Of a stretch of 34,043 nucleotides of DNA, positions 9,201 to 18,200 are shown piece by piece (the stretch's first letter is position 1; each line of letters opens with the position of its first letter). Source of the DNA: Azolla pinnata. Lineage: Eukaryota; Streptophyta; Polypodiopsida; Salviniales; Salviniaceae. The stretch lies in assembly GCA_037176905.1 (NCBI GenBank), contig JBBBWG010027579.1, forward strand, positions 1,291 through 35,333, written 5' to 3'. The position numbers were made by a program, and so were the translations under genes. Under the pieces are notes generated by a model, which saw only the letters and a program-made list of their open reading frames with translations, ran no database searches and was not told the DNA's origin.

Positions 9201-12125
9201 CAATTGGCCTGTCTCTTCTAGCAAGTTTACAGCAAAAGTGTGATTTGACAGCTTCCCAGGTCCTAACTTTATGATTGATGAAAATACTGTCAAAGTCATT
9301 GTAAATAATTTTATGTCAAAATGCTTGCTCGGTTGGTGGGATGCATCTCCCACGTCTCTGCTTGAAAATTCAAGGAAGACATTTTCATAATCAGTAAGAG
9401 TGGATGTCTCCTTTCTTTGTCTTTTGTAAAGCAAAATTTTCCTACATGATTGTTAAAGTAGAATGCAGGTGCTTTTCCAGATGGTCCACTAGTTTCGAAA
9501 CTGCAACAGGTTGTTGTTGATACCAGAACCATGTGTCTGATGCAGGATCTCTTGATTGCAGCTGTAGTTGTATAGATTCCTCCAATGGAACAGATAAATG
9601 CAACAAGCTGAATATCAACATAAAATATGAGAAACACAAGATATAGGCTGCACACTAAATTTAACTTTGTACAAATCATGCATGAAATGATGTGATAAAC
9701 CTTTGTTGCACGACTGAATTTGTGCTCAAGATGTTGCCTTCCGTTCTGCCAGCAATGTCCAAGGTTGCCTTGAAGAGAGCAGTAACAGCAGCCTATTGAT
9801 TGACTAACACCAAGGATGTAAGCAAGGAGATCAAATGCCTAGATAATTCATTGAAATGCATAGTGAAAAACTCGTGAATAAAACCAACCTAGATAGTAAG
9901 GGGAAGGACCTGATAAGATATTGATCTAATCCATGCATTGTGGTCAATACCCAACCACGCTTTAGTGAACAAGGGTCCCTTTGTCAGTGATTTACGTTTC
10001 TCAAAAGCTACTTGAAACATTCTTGCTGATTCATGTATGTTCTGCACTATGTCTGTGTTTATCACTGTGGAATAGATGGATGAATCCAACATTTTTCTGG
10101 TTTCATCATATCTTTCTGTAGTTGATCTTTCACTGGGAAAAACACGGCACGAGACTCCATCCAAAGGATTCTGTGCCACTATAACTCGTGATTGGTTCTT
10201 CTTTCTGCCTGGCATCCTCGATCCGTTGAGAAATTCTTTCTGATGATATATCTTGAGTATCTTCCTCACTGAGACCTTATACAAACAGAAGCCTGAAAGT
10301 GATGATCTTGATCCATGGACTCCTCTTTCTCTTTCATGCTCCTGTAAATAGCTGCATGTAGAGGCACAAGCTATGTGAACAAGGATATCATAAAGACATA
10401 AGGACTTATTCGAGCTATAAAGATAATTGTAGTAGCAGAAAGCCAACAATTTTGAGAGACTTCAAAGAATATGTTCTTATGACAGTCAATAATGTGAAAG
10501 AAAAAAAGAAAATGCATTAATCTACAAAAGAGATGTGAAGACATACCTGAACGATCTCACATCAGAGCCGCTTGCCATCAAGCTAGACAGAGCGGATGCC
10601 ATAATTTGAAAGTCTGCAGTGAATCTAATGAGAACTGGGAGCCATTGCTGGAAGAACGGGACCTCATGAACTGCTCGCTGGAAACATGAAGAAATGTAAA
10701 ACCTTTGGTGACCAATCAACTCAAGATGGCCCGGATTTGACAAAGATGTGACTTGCCACTTATACATATGTCACTTCACGATGATCGTGAATAAAGGATA
10801 TGCAAGCACGAACAAACAACCAGTCTAAAGAAAATGATAAATTTGATAATGTGCGTTTCTGTGTAGCTATAGAGCAACTGGGGAGAAGAAGAAAGAGCAC
10901 GATTAAGACATATTAGAACGACCTAGACAGAGAAAATGCATTAGTTTGATAGTGTTACAAGGTAGAATTAACAAAGGGCAACAAATAGTCGGAACTCATT
11001 TCTGTGAACAAAAAGAGATACGAACTTCATTACGAATATAGGCATTTAGATCACTCCAAAAAAGAGATATATATGGGGACTGTACAAGAAATGTCAGTGG
11101 TCAAGAATCACAAAGAAGGAGGAGAGAGGAAGTATATAGCTAAAAGGATGTAAACAGACAGGGAGCCGCAGCTAAAAGCACAGAATCTCACAAACAGATC
11201 ACTACAACAACAAAGAAACAGAAAGAATTTGAGAGGCAACCATATAACGATGCACAAGGAGGTCAGAATTTGGATAAAATTCTGACGAAATGTGCTACGC
11301 AGTAACTAAGAAACAATCGGAAACTTCTGAAAAGAAGAGAACAGCGAATGCAAAGGATGTATGTGTAAAGGAAATACCACAAATGTCTAGAATTATGTCA
11401 ATTCAGCAGGCATCGGAGGCCATAGTTGAAAGATATGAATTTGATGCACTGAATCGATTCCTGCAGCAAAGAATAGGCAGAAATCCTCATGAGTTATACA
11501 AGGGGTGAGCAAATAGTGTACACCAATTTCGATCCTGTAATAATGCCAAGCTATACAGCAGCTACACAAAGAAAAGGAGAAGAAGAATGGAGCAGAACGA
11601 GATGTCGTAAAGACTTCCCCGACCAGATCGTAGCTGAAAAGCAAAGAATCTGATGAATAAACGCAACAAATAATGGTAACGAAGAGCTGTTTCAACCGAT
11701 TTACAATAACAAAGAGGCTAGGCTGGAAAGAACGAAGAAAAAGGTTACGAATCGCAATGGTAGCTTGAATTTCTCTCGGAGAGAGAGAGAGAGAGAGAGA
11801 GAAGACACATTTGTGTACGAACGCATAGGTAGGTAGGTAGGTAGGTAGGTGCGCACGGGATAATGAGACACGGTGCCATGAAAAAAGCAGCAAACAAGCG
11901 CCAAGAATCAAGCGCGAGCAGCGTAAGAGCCACCAAGGAGCGTGTGATGGGGGGTGGAGAAGCGGAAGTCCGAAGGGGGGTGGGAAGGCAAATGGAAGCA
12001 GCAAAGAAGCCGAAGAGGCGATTCAGCTATGTCGGCGAGTCTGTGCCTGTGTCTGTGTCTCTGTGCAGCGTCTGTGCCTGCGAACGGGGGGCGGACATAC
12101 CTGGAGGATGATGCTCCATAGCCAT
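3295..12125 (-). CDS. LETM1-like protein, 18 exons, with frame breaks
   Basis: This resembles the plant LETM1-like proteins, the family I recall as Arabidopsis AT3G11560 and AT5G06220. They are large helical proteins with a LETM1-type carboxy-terminal segment, probably organellar, of unproven function. Exons, in order: 12125-12101, 10613-10547, 10341-9910, 9792-9701, 9607-8976, 8897-8782, 8657-8585, 8493-8297, 8194-8129, 7982-7772, 6770-6564, 6325-6237, 6038-5939, 5849-5700, 4275-4171, 4093-3923, 3809-3750, 3423-3295 (stop TAA). All junctions are GT-AG and agree in phase. Family hallmarks are AWLGIDHNAWIRSISYQ, IIKLGPGKLS, FGPQAA, VLEQDLAVFGFFSALGR and FYPQL. A Lys/Glu-rich likely coiled coil (VEEVLFKLEEQL, LKRLKREAEALKRALKDK) lies at about residues 640-707. 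The carboxy-terminal core is KGTQLLATDV, LTDRERKILRRTCTDLASVIPIGILMLLPV, TAVGHAAILAAIQKYVPGL, IPSAYSPERLDLLKQLE. Predicted length is about 975 residues once breaks are ignored. Exons 3 and 5 carry four frame breaks. The first two exons are the least certain; no transit peptide is obvious. Confidence 0.8.
4880..5350. repeat. Diverged direct duplication inside a LETM1-like intron
   Basis: Within the 1.4 kb intron between exons 14 and 15 (5699-4276) two related stretches follow each other, at about 4880-5090 and 5125-5350. Shared landmarks in the same order are ATAACA(T/C)CAATCAA/GAA, a CCTAAT segment, AGAGACCA then TGCCT, CAGTTTGTGAGT, TCTCATGCTTGTG and ATTCCAA. Divergence is substantial. The rest of this intron shows nothing recognisable apart from one AAACCCTAGG near 4718. 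Confidence 0.6.
9442..9455 (-). other. Frame break in LETM1-like exon 5
   Basis: The exon begins in the frame ending DHLEKHLHSTLTIM followed by a TAG (9444-9442) and continues in another frame reading KRQRKETSTLTDYENVF. The second frame has its own stop (TAA) at 9455-9453, so the shift must fall between these two stops. It amounts to one extra base or two missing bases. A separate intron is not possible here because only about 25 nt would be available. Confidence 0.75.
10092..10275 (-). other. Three frame breaks in LETM1-like exon 3
   Basis: Exon 3 enters in the frame reading MDQDHHFQASVCIR and must leave in the frame reading AWLGIDHNAWIRSISYQ. In between, the coding signal moves through three frames. 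Near 10269-10275 the reading passes to LSEEDTQDISSERISQ, as if two bases of a TCTC run were lost. Near 10131-10134 it passes from SFGWSLVPCFSQ to KDQLQKDMM, as if one base were lost. Near 10092-10097, in a run of five A, it passes to MLDSSIYSTVINTD. The exon is 432 nt long; adding the four inferred missing bases gives exactly the length its borders require. Confidence 0.75.
11779..11802. repeat. (GA)12 microsatellite
   Basis: A perfect GA run lies in the proposed first intron of the LETM1-like gene (CT on the transcribed sense strand). CT-rich tracts near plant 5' ends are common and sometimes act in transcription, but nothing here shows a role. Confidence 0.9.
11826..11849. repeat. (TAGG)6 microsatellite
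   Basis: Six TAGG units lie 24 bp from the GA run, in the proposed first intron of the LETM1-like gene. TAGG resembles a shortened telomere unit, but the perfect tetranucleotide period indicates an ordinary microsatellite. Confidence 0.9.
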
Positions 12126-12229
12126 GACGATGGTGCAGCAGTGCCGATCGTGGACGAGCGCGATGAGGGAGACGGATCTGTGCGTGCGTGTTTAGGTACG
12201 TGTAGATAAGAGAACTCATGTGGCACGAG
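12126..12229 (-). promoter_or_regulatory. Short 5' region of the LETM1-like gene
   Basis: Only about 100 bp of unique sequence separate the proposed start codon (12125; context GTCATGG) from the telomere-like array. The 5' untranslated region and any core promoter must fit here or reach into the array. Another ATG at 12219 opens a minus-strand frame through the same splice donor at 12101 and could serve as an upstream reading frame or alternative start. No clear TATA box is visible. Confidence 0.4.
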
Positions 12230-13332
12230 TTTAGGGTTTAGGATTTAGCTGGTTTAGAGCTCAGGGTTTAGGGTTTAGCTGGTTTAGGGTTTAGGGTTTA
12301 GGGTTTAGCTGGTTTAGAGCTCAAGGTTTAGGGTTTAGGATTTAGGATTTAGTTGGTTTAGAGCTTAGGGCTTAGGGTTTAGGGTTTAGGGTTTAGGATT
12401 TAGCTGGTTTAGAGCTCAGGGTTTAGGGTTTAGGATTTAGGATTTAGTTGGTTTAGGGTTTAGCTGGTTTAGAGCTCAAGGTTTAGGGTTTAGGATTTAG
12501 GATTTAGTTGGTTTAGAGCTTAGGGCTTAGGGTTTAGGGTTTAGGGTTTAGGATTTAGCTGGTTTAGAGCTCAGGGTTTAGGGTTTAGGATTTAGGATTT
12601 AGTTGGTTTAGAGCTTAGGGTTTAGGGTTTAGGGTTTAGGATTTAGCTGGTTTAGAGCTCGGGGTTTAGGGTTTAGGATTTAGCCGGTTTAGAGCTCAAG
12701 GTTTAGGGTTTAGGATTTAGGATTTAGTTGGTTTAGAGCTTAGGGTTCAGGGTTTAGGGTTTAGGGTTTAGGATTTAGGATTTAGGATTTAGCTGGTTTA
12801 GAGCTCAGGGTTTAGGGTTTGGGGTTTGGGGTTTAGGATTTAGGATTTAGCCGGCTTAGAGCTCAGGGTTTAGGATTTAGGATTTAGGATTTAGTTAGTT
12901 TAGAGCTTAGGGTTTAGGGTTTAGTTGGTTTAGAGCTCTGGGTTTAGGATTTAGGATTTGGTTGGTTTAGAGCTCAGGGTTTAGGGTTTAGGATTTAGGA
13001 TTTAGTTGGTTCAGAGCTCTGGGTTTAGGGTTTAGGATTTAGGATTTAAGATTTAGCTGGTTTAGAGCTCTGGGTTTAGGGTTTAGGATTTAGGATTTAG
13101 TTGGTTTAGGGCTCAAGGTTTAGGATTTAGCTGGTTTCGAGCTCACGGTTTAGGATTTAGGATTTAGCTGGTTTAGGGTTTAGGATTTAGCTTAGGACTT
13201 AGGGTTTAAGGCTTTGGGTTAGGATTTAGGATTTAGCTGGTTTGGGGCTCAGGGTTTAGGATTTAGGAGTTAGCTTAGGCTTAGGGTTTAGGGCTCTAGA
13301 TTTAGGGCTCAGGGCTTAGCACTTAGAGTTTA
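12230..13332. repeat. Degenerate telomere-like array with higher-order units
   Basis: About 1.1 kb is built from TTTAGGG and the variants TTTAGGA, TTCAGGG and TTTGGGG. GCTGGTTTA or GTTGGTTTA followed by GAGCTC or GAGCTT recurs roughly 19 times, mostly spaced 35-60 bp. The result is a higher-order unit of the form TTGGTTTAGAGCTC plus a few heptamers. The G-rich strand is always the plus strand. Homogeneity falls toward the right end, where units such as GGGCTCTAGA appear. It lies immediately upstream of the LETM1-like gene, which reads the array as CCCTAAA. Confidence 0.95.
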
Positions 13333-14640
13333 CTGTAATCGAATTACATACCATACACATGTGGGCCTCTGTGGATCACCCATCACGTCGTCGTTCGAAT
13401 CTACCGAGCCATTTTCGATCGATTTGTCGTCGAGCCGTCGATTTATTGATGGCAGGCATCGGAACGCCTTGATTAAGAACTCATTAAGCCCGCCGGACTG
13501 TTTGGGCATTGATTAGATAATCCAATGCACCTGCCACGTCCGATATTGATCGGATCAGTGACGATATGATGCAGCGATGCCTTGAGTTCGAAACTGGCTC
13601 TGTCACGATCGTATATGCATCAATATTTGGCACACACTAGTCCGTCGATATCTCGCTTTCTACAAACTCTGGGACCAGGAAAACACGATAAGTCGCATAT
13701 GCATCAATATTTTTTGACGTGCTAGACAATAGTCTACCATCGATTGAATCAGATATGTTTCTGTCTCTGCAAACTCCAGGATCTCGAAAACACGATAAGG
13801 CATGTATGCATCTACTTAGCGATCAAATCAACAAGGTTGCTATGCACAGGACCATGGAGCATCACATCGTAGCTCACTCCCCTTTCTATCTCAAATTTAG
13901 TCCAAGTTCTTGCTGATAACAGCACATGATCGCTTCTCTCTCTTCTTGGTTTATCAATCACTCTTGCTTTTTAATCTAGTTCTCAATCGAAACTCGTCCT
14001 CATTTTTGCTTTTGCTGATGACCTTGCATAGTGCCTCTATTGTTCGACCAACTTGAAGCCTGTTGGCTTGCCAATAAGGTAGCATTGGCGCTAGATTCTT
14101 CCAATTACTACTAGGTTAAGCCATGTCGCCTAGTCAAAATGGTTAGATAATACTTCGGATCTGAGGAGCATGTCAATTTCTTCTTTTACCTTAACAAAGC
14201 AATAAAGGATCGATCGGGTTGATGATGCCTTTGCTAACAATTCGACACTGGATGGATTGTTCACAATCTGGTGTTGATAAAGTAAATGAATAAATCCATG
14301 CAGAAGAATAGGTTTCTCGCCCTGCCATCGATGCAATCGTGTGCAGAGAAAAGGGGAGATACAAAACCGGAGGCTTTCGCACGATCTGCTTCTTCCGATG
14401 CGCGCGAGGGAAAAAATGATGGTGTCTGCGCATCAAATAATCGACGACCGGAGTTTCTGCTGCGACTTTAAAAGAGAGCAACAAGCGGCGGTTTCTCCCT
14501 CTCCACGATTACGTTTCGTCTCATGGGCCAATGTCTCTCGCTGTTTATTGCACGCAAGAGCGTTGGAATGCCATCGAGGCCAATAATGAGTTGATGGGGG
14601 CGTTCGATCGGGCGATGTAACCGCAAGATGTTCCGCTTTA
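13333..14640. other. Intergenic region upstream of the transporter gene
   Basis: No gene was recognised. The part at 13610-13820 contains imperfect direct repeats: TATGCATCAATATTT at 13614 and 13698, with a related TATGCATCTACTT near 13805, and AAAACACGATAAG at about 13680 and 13788. The remainder shows only short open frames without family features. Confidence 0.6.
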
Positions 14641-14644
14641 TTTT

Positions 14645-14726
14645 TTTTTAGGGTTAGGGTTTAGGGTTTAGGGTTTGAGAGAGGAACATGTCTCAGACCC
14701 TAAACCCTAACCCTAACCCTAAAAAA
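14645..14726. repeat. Telomeric inverted repeat (TTTAGGG facing CCCTAAA)
   Basis: The left arm (about 14645-14680) is a T run, four telomere-type units and TTTGAGA. The right arm (14691-14726) is TCTCAGA, four CCCTAA or CCCTAAA units and an A run. The arms are complementary except for one mismatch and one single-base length difference, and flank a 10-base spacer (GAGGAACATG). The junction has the orientation of two chromosome ends joined head to head, but it is very short. It lies about 480 bp upstream of the transporter start codon. Confidence 0.9.
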
Positions 14727-14923
14727 GAAGAAAAACCAGGGTTCCTTCACAGCCATGGTTTCTTCTTTTCTTTCTTTGGGCTTTTGCCCTTCCTCCTTTT
14801 CTTCTTTGGGCTACCAACAAAAAGGTCAAGGGTTCAAGTCTCATGGGCGCTCTCTAAACATGGCGATGGTGACTGTACAAATTCTGTTTTCCCAACAAAC
14901 GGAGGAGCAGACCGAAGCTGCCC

Positions 14924-14947
14924 GAAGCAGAAGCAGAAGCAGAAGCG
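14924..14947. repeat. (GAAGCA)4 microsatellite in transporter 5' region
   Basis: Hexanucleotide repeats of GAAGCA lie upstream of the transporter start codon, followed by a CT-rich tract at about 14981-14996. Both lie in probable leader or promoter sequence. Confidence 0.7.
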
Positions 14948-15062
14948 AGACCACTGCCGGCAAGCTCCGCATTCTTGTTTAATCTCTCTCTCTCTCGCGT
15001 CATATCACAGACGCTCAAAATATGCCCTGTTGCCCCCCTTCCATCGTCTTCGCTCTTTGAAG

Positions 15063-15071
15063 AAACCCTAA
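15063..15071 (+). promoter_or_regulatory. Telo-box AAACCCTAA in transporter leader
   Basis: A single AAACCCTAA in sense orientation lies 132 bp upstream of the transporter ATG. In plants this motif near transcription starts is known as the telo-box. It is bound by telomere-repeat-binding (TRB) factors and is frequent in genes of translation and growth. The position fits, but function here is inferred. Confidence 0.55.
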
Positions 15072-15202
15072 TTGCTCTCCTTTCTGGATCTGCCCGGCTT
15101 TGCTCGCGGATTGGTTTGCCCGACCCCAACCAGAATCTTGGTCGGTTTTCGCTTCGGATCTGCCAGAAACAAAGTAGGGTGGAGCCCGCTCCTTTGTTCT
15201 CA

Positions 15203-18200
15203 ATGAATTGGAAGTATAATGCAGGTTTGCTGCTCATAGCCGCTGTTGTGGTCATATGGGTTACCTCTGCCGAAGTCACACAGGTCTCTACCTTCTCACC
15301 TCCTCCTTCATTTCTAGTTGTTCCTTTTTTTTTTTTGCTTTGTCCCTGCCCAATTTCGCAAAATTTCTGGGTTATAGTCCGAGAGATGGTTTCTCAATGC
15401 AAAAAACTAAGATATACGTTTAATGGTAGCTTCTCATACGTCAATCCTCTAAAGTATGCTTTGGCAGCTGTTTTTCCAGCATGTGACACAATTTTCTCAT
15501 TCTTCCATCAGATTGATTCCTCAATTGTTGGTTGGATGAGTGGCTCGGCAATGGTATACCTAAAAACTAAATTGTGTTATGTATCTCTGCTGTGATGCTA
15601 CCGACATGAATTCTTCAAAGGATATTTTATGCGTCAAATCGATCCTCCAAACTTGATTTTGAATTTATCGCCTGATTTAAAATTACCTCTTAGCAGCGTA
15701 TATTTTTTCTTCATATAACCATTGGAACTCAATACACCTTCTGCTCTTTTGTGCATCCCATCTAGCATCGATTTTAGCCATCGTTCTACAAATTTTTGAT
15801 GCATATAAGCATAGATGATCAATCTCTCATTTATATGCCACTAAAAGGTAATATTTTCCTTTTTCCTCTGCATAGTAACGCAGTCCATAAACTTTTTATG
15901 TTCTTACCACTCTCATGCATTCCTACTGTTGAGACGAATAAATCCAATGAAATCTACACTGGATCTTGAACTTGTGTTTGATAAAATCGCTCTAGCTTAG
16001 GTAAATAGTCATGCTGTAAGGATGCGGGTTATGACATGTTCTTTTCAAGATCCAATGGTTTGGGCAGTATGAAAAAGGCTAATGAAAAGTTATCTCCAAT
16101 TCAGTTGCCAAACTAATGGAGACTCACTATAGGTTCTGAAAACATTTAGGTCTGACAGCTAATATGTGCAGCCTTCTCGTACACTCAGTCAAGAATGCCT
16201 TGGAAGATTCAAGTGCTTTTGGTTCCTAAAAATAGGCATGAATTCTTGGATGTGCTTTCGATTGGGTCCCCACCTTATTTTGATCATCTTCTACTAGCCA
16301 TCAATAAGGAATACCAGAATGAACATTGATTTTGGTAGTGGCCAACGGACTCTTTGCTTCTTTCTCCAGGGAAAGCTAACTTTGTGGATGTGAAGCCAAA
16401 ACTTAGGTGAGTTGAAGACTTTTAGGAAACATCTCTTCAATTACGTAGGATTTCTCAACTGGTGTAATTATACATAAATTGAGCAGTCAATCTATTTCTG
16501 CTAAAATTTGAAAGCGATGTTTGGCTGATTTCATCAACTCTTTTCTACATCAAAGAGAAAAATTTGGCTGCAATTGAAATTTAGAATTTCCATTGCTAAA
16601 ACTATAGGAACTCATAGTTACACGAACTATTCTGTAAAAATGATCCATTTCATAGACTACTTGCTGCATATAAACACGGTCACTTTTGACAATGTGGTGC
16701 ATTTGAACATTGCATCGCTTGGGAAATCACTTCTTAATTTTGGAGTTATCCATTGCAGAGTATATTTGCTAAATATAAACATCCGTTCGTGCTCACATTC
16801 CTTGGCGCGTCTCTCATGGTGGTGTACCTTCCACTTTCCTTTGTGAAGGATTATATTTATGCACGTGTTGTAAAGCATTACCCGTCATGGCAAACCAAGT
16901 CTATAGAAATTGTCAATGTGAAAAATAGTAGCAGCTCACCAAGGTCTCCTATGAAAGGAAATGGTGGCTTGAAAGGGTCAGACCCGGATTTGCAATGCCT
17001 TATTGCTAGAAAGGAAGGCTCACACTCCCTGGAAGAGGGTGTTTTTGCCGACAGCTCATGTGAGATAACTTCATGGGAGATTGCCAAAACAAGTTTTTCT
17101 ATTGCCCCACTCTGGTTTCTGACGGAGGTAGAGAAGCTTCTTTACACCTCACGAGTCTTTTTTCTCGAACATAAACTTAATGTGCCACAACTGCTTAACT
17201 GTGTAGTGTGTTTTTGCAGTATTTGTCTAATGCAGCATTGGCTAATACAAGTGTCGCAAGCACAACAATCCTCTCATCAACTTCAGGGTTATTCACCTTG
17301 TTCTTTAGTGCTTTATTGGGCCAAGATTCTATGAATGCCAGTAAGGTTATAGCTGTCTCTGTGACCATCACTGGAGTTTTCATGACTACACTTGGGAAAA
17401 CATGGGCGGCTGATGAAAAGGAGATACCTCCAAGCGAGTAAGGATATGTTCAAATCCCCTTGAAATGTCATAATGCTCGAGAAATCATTTCAATGGGATT
17501 CTTATAAACCCTGTTGAATCAGGATGGCAGAACACTCAATCATTGGAGATATATTAGGTCTTCTTTCGGCTGTTTCCTATGGGCTTTTCACTGGTACACT
17601 ATTCGTGCTCACTGAAGTTATGACTCCAACTATTTTTTTAAACAGTGTAAAGTTTGTTTGGCCCATTGCTACAGTCTTGTTGAAGAAAATTTCTGGAAAG
17701 GAGGGGGAAGGTGCTGATGTGCAGAAGGTGTTCGGTTACATTGGCTTATTTACTCTAGTGGCAATGTGGTGGTTAGGTGAGGTCAGTTGTGGTTTTTTGT
17801 GAATGCCAATGTGATATTTTACTGCTATCAGCTCTGTGTAATGTTAATTGGGATGAGTTGTTGCTTATTCAGTCATGATAGAAAGATTGCGTACTTTACC
17901 CCCTTAGGAGTACTTGACAAGGTAGATTTGGAGCTCTTTTGTAAATATGAAGAGGAAACCAGCTCTTAACAAAACTTAAAAAGGCAGCAATCTAAGGATA
18001 AGAGACCCAAGACATTACTTCACAAGTGTTGGGCATTCTTTGATAAGTTATGGAAGTCCATGGCTTTTATCCTAGATCGACTGCAATACTCTACGTTCTG
18101 TCTTCTTAATCTGTAGTCCATGACTCACGTTGTGTAGGAGCTGCAATATTTGTTAAAAGTGATCCTCTTGAATTTTACTAATTCCTTGGTCACATGCTTT

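Noticed and set aside
11290..11508. Plus-strand open frame of 72 codons
   Set aside because: It lies antisense in the proposed first intron of the LETM1-like gene, has no recognisable domain and no supporting start or splice context.
11393..12004. Minus-strand open frame of about 200 codons
   Set aside because: It runs through the GA and TAGG microsatellites and reads as Ser-Leu and Leu-Pro-Thr-Tyr repeats. It is a low-complexity by-product inside the intron.
14688..15071. Open frame beginning MSQTLNPNPNPK upstream of the transporter
   Set aside because: Its start is a translation of CCCTAA repeats and the rest is leader sequence with microsatellites. At most it is an upstream open frame.
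16657..17087. Minus-strand open frames over the transporter second exon
   Set aside because: They are the complement of a clearly coding plus-strand exon with correct borders.
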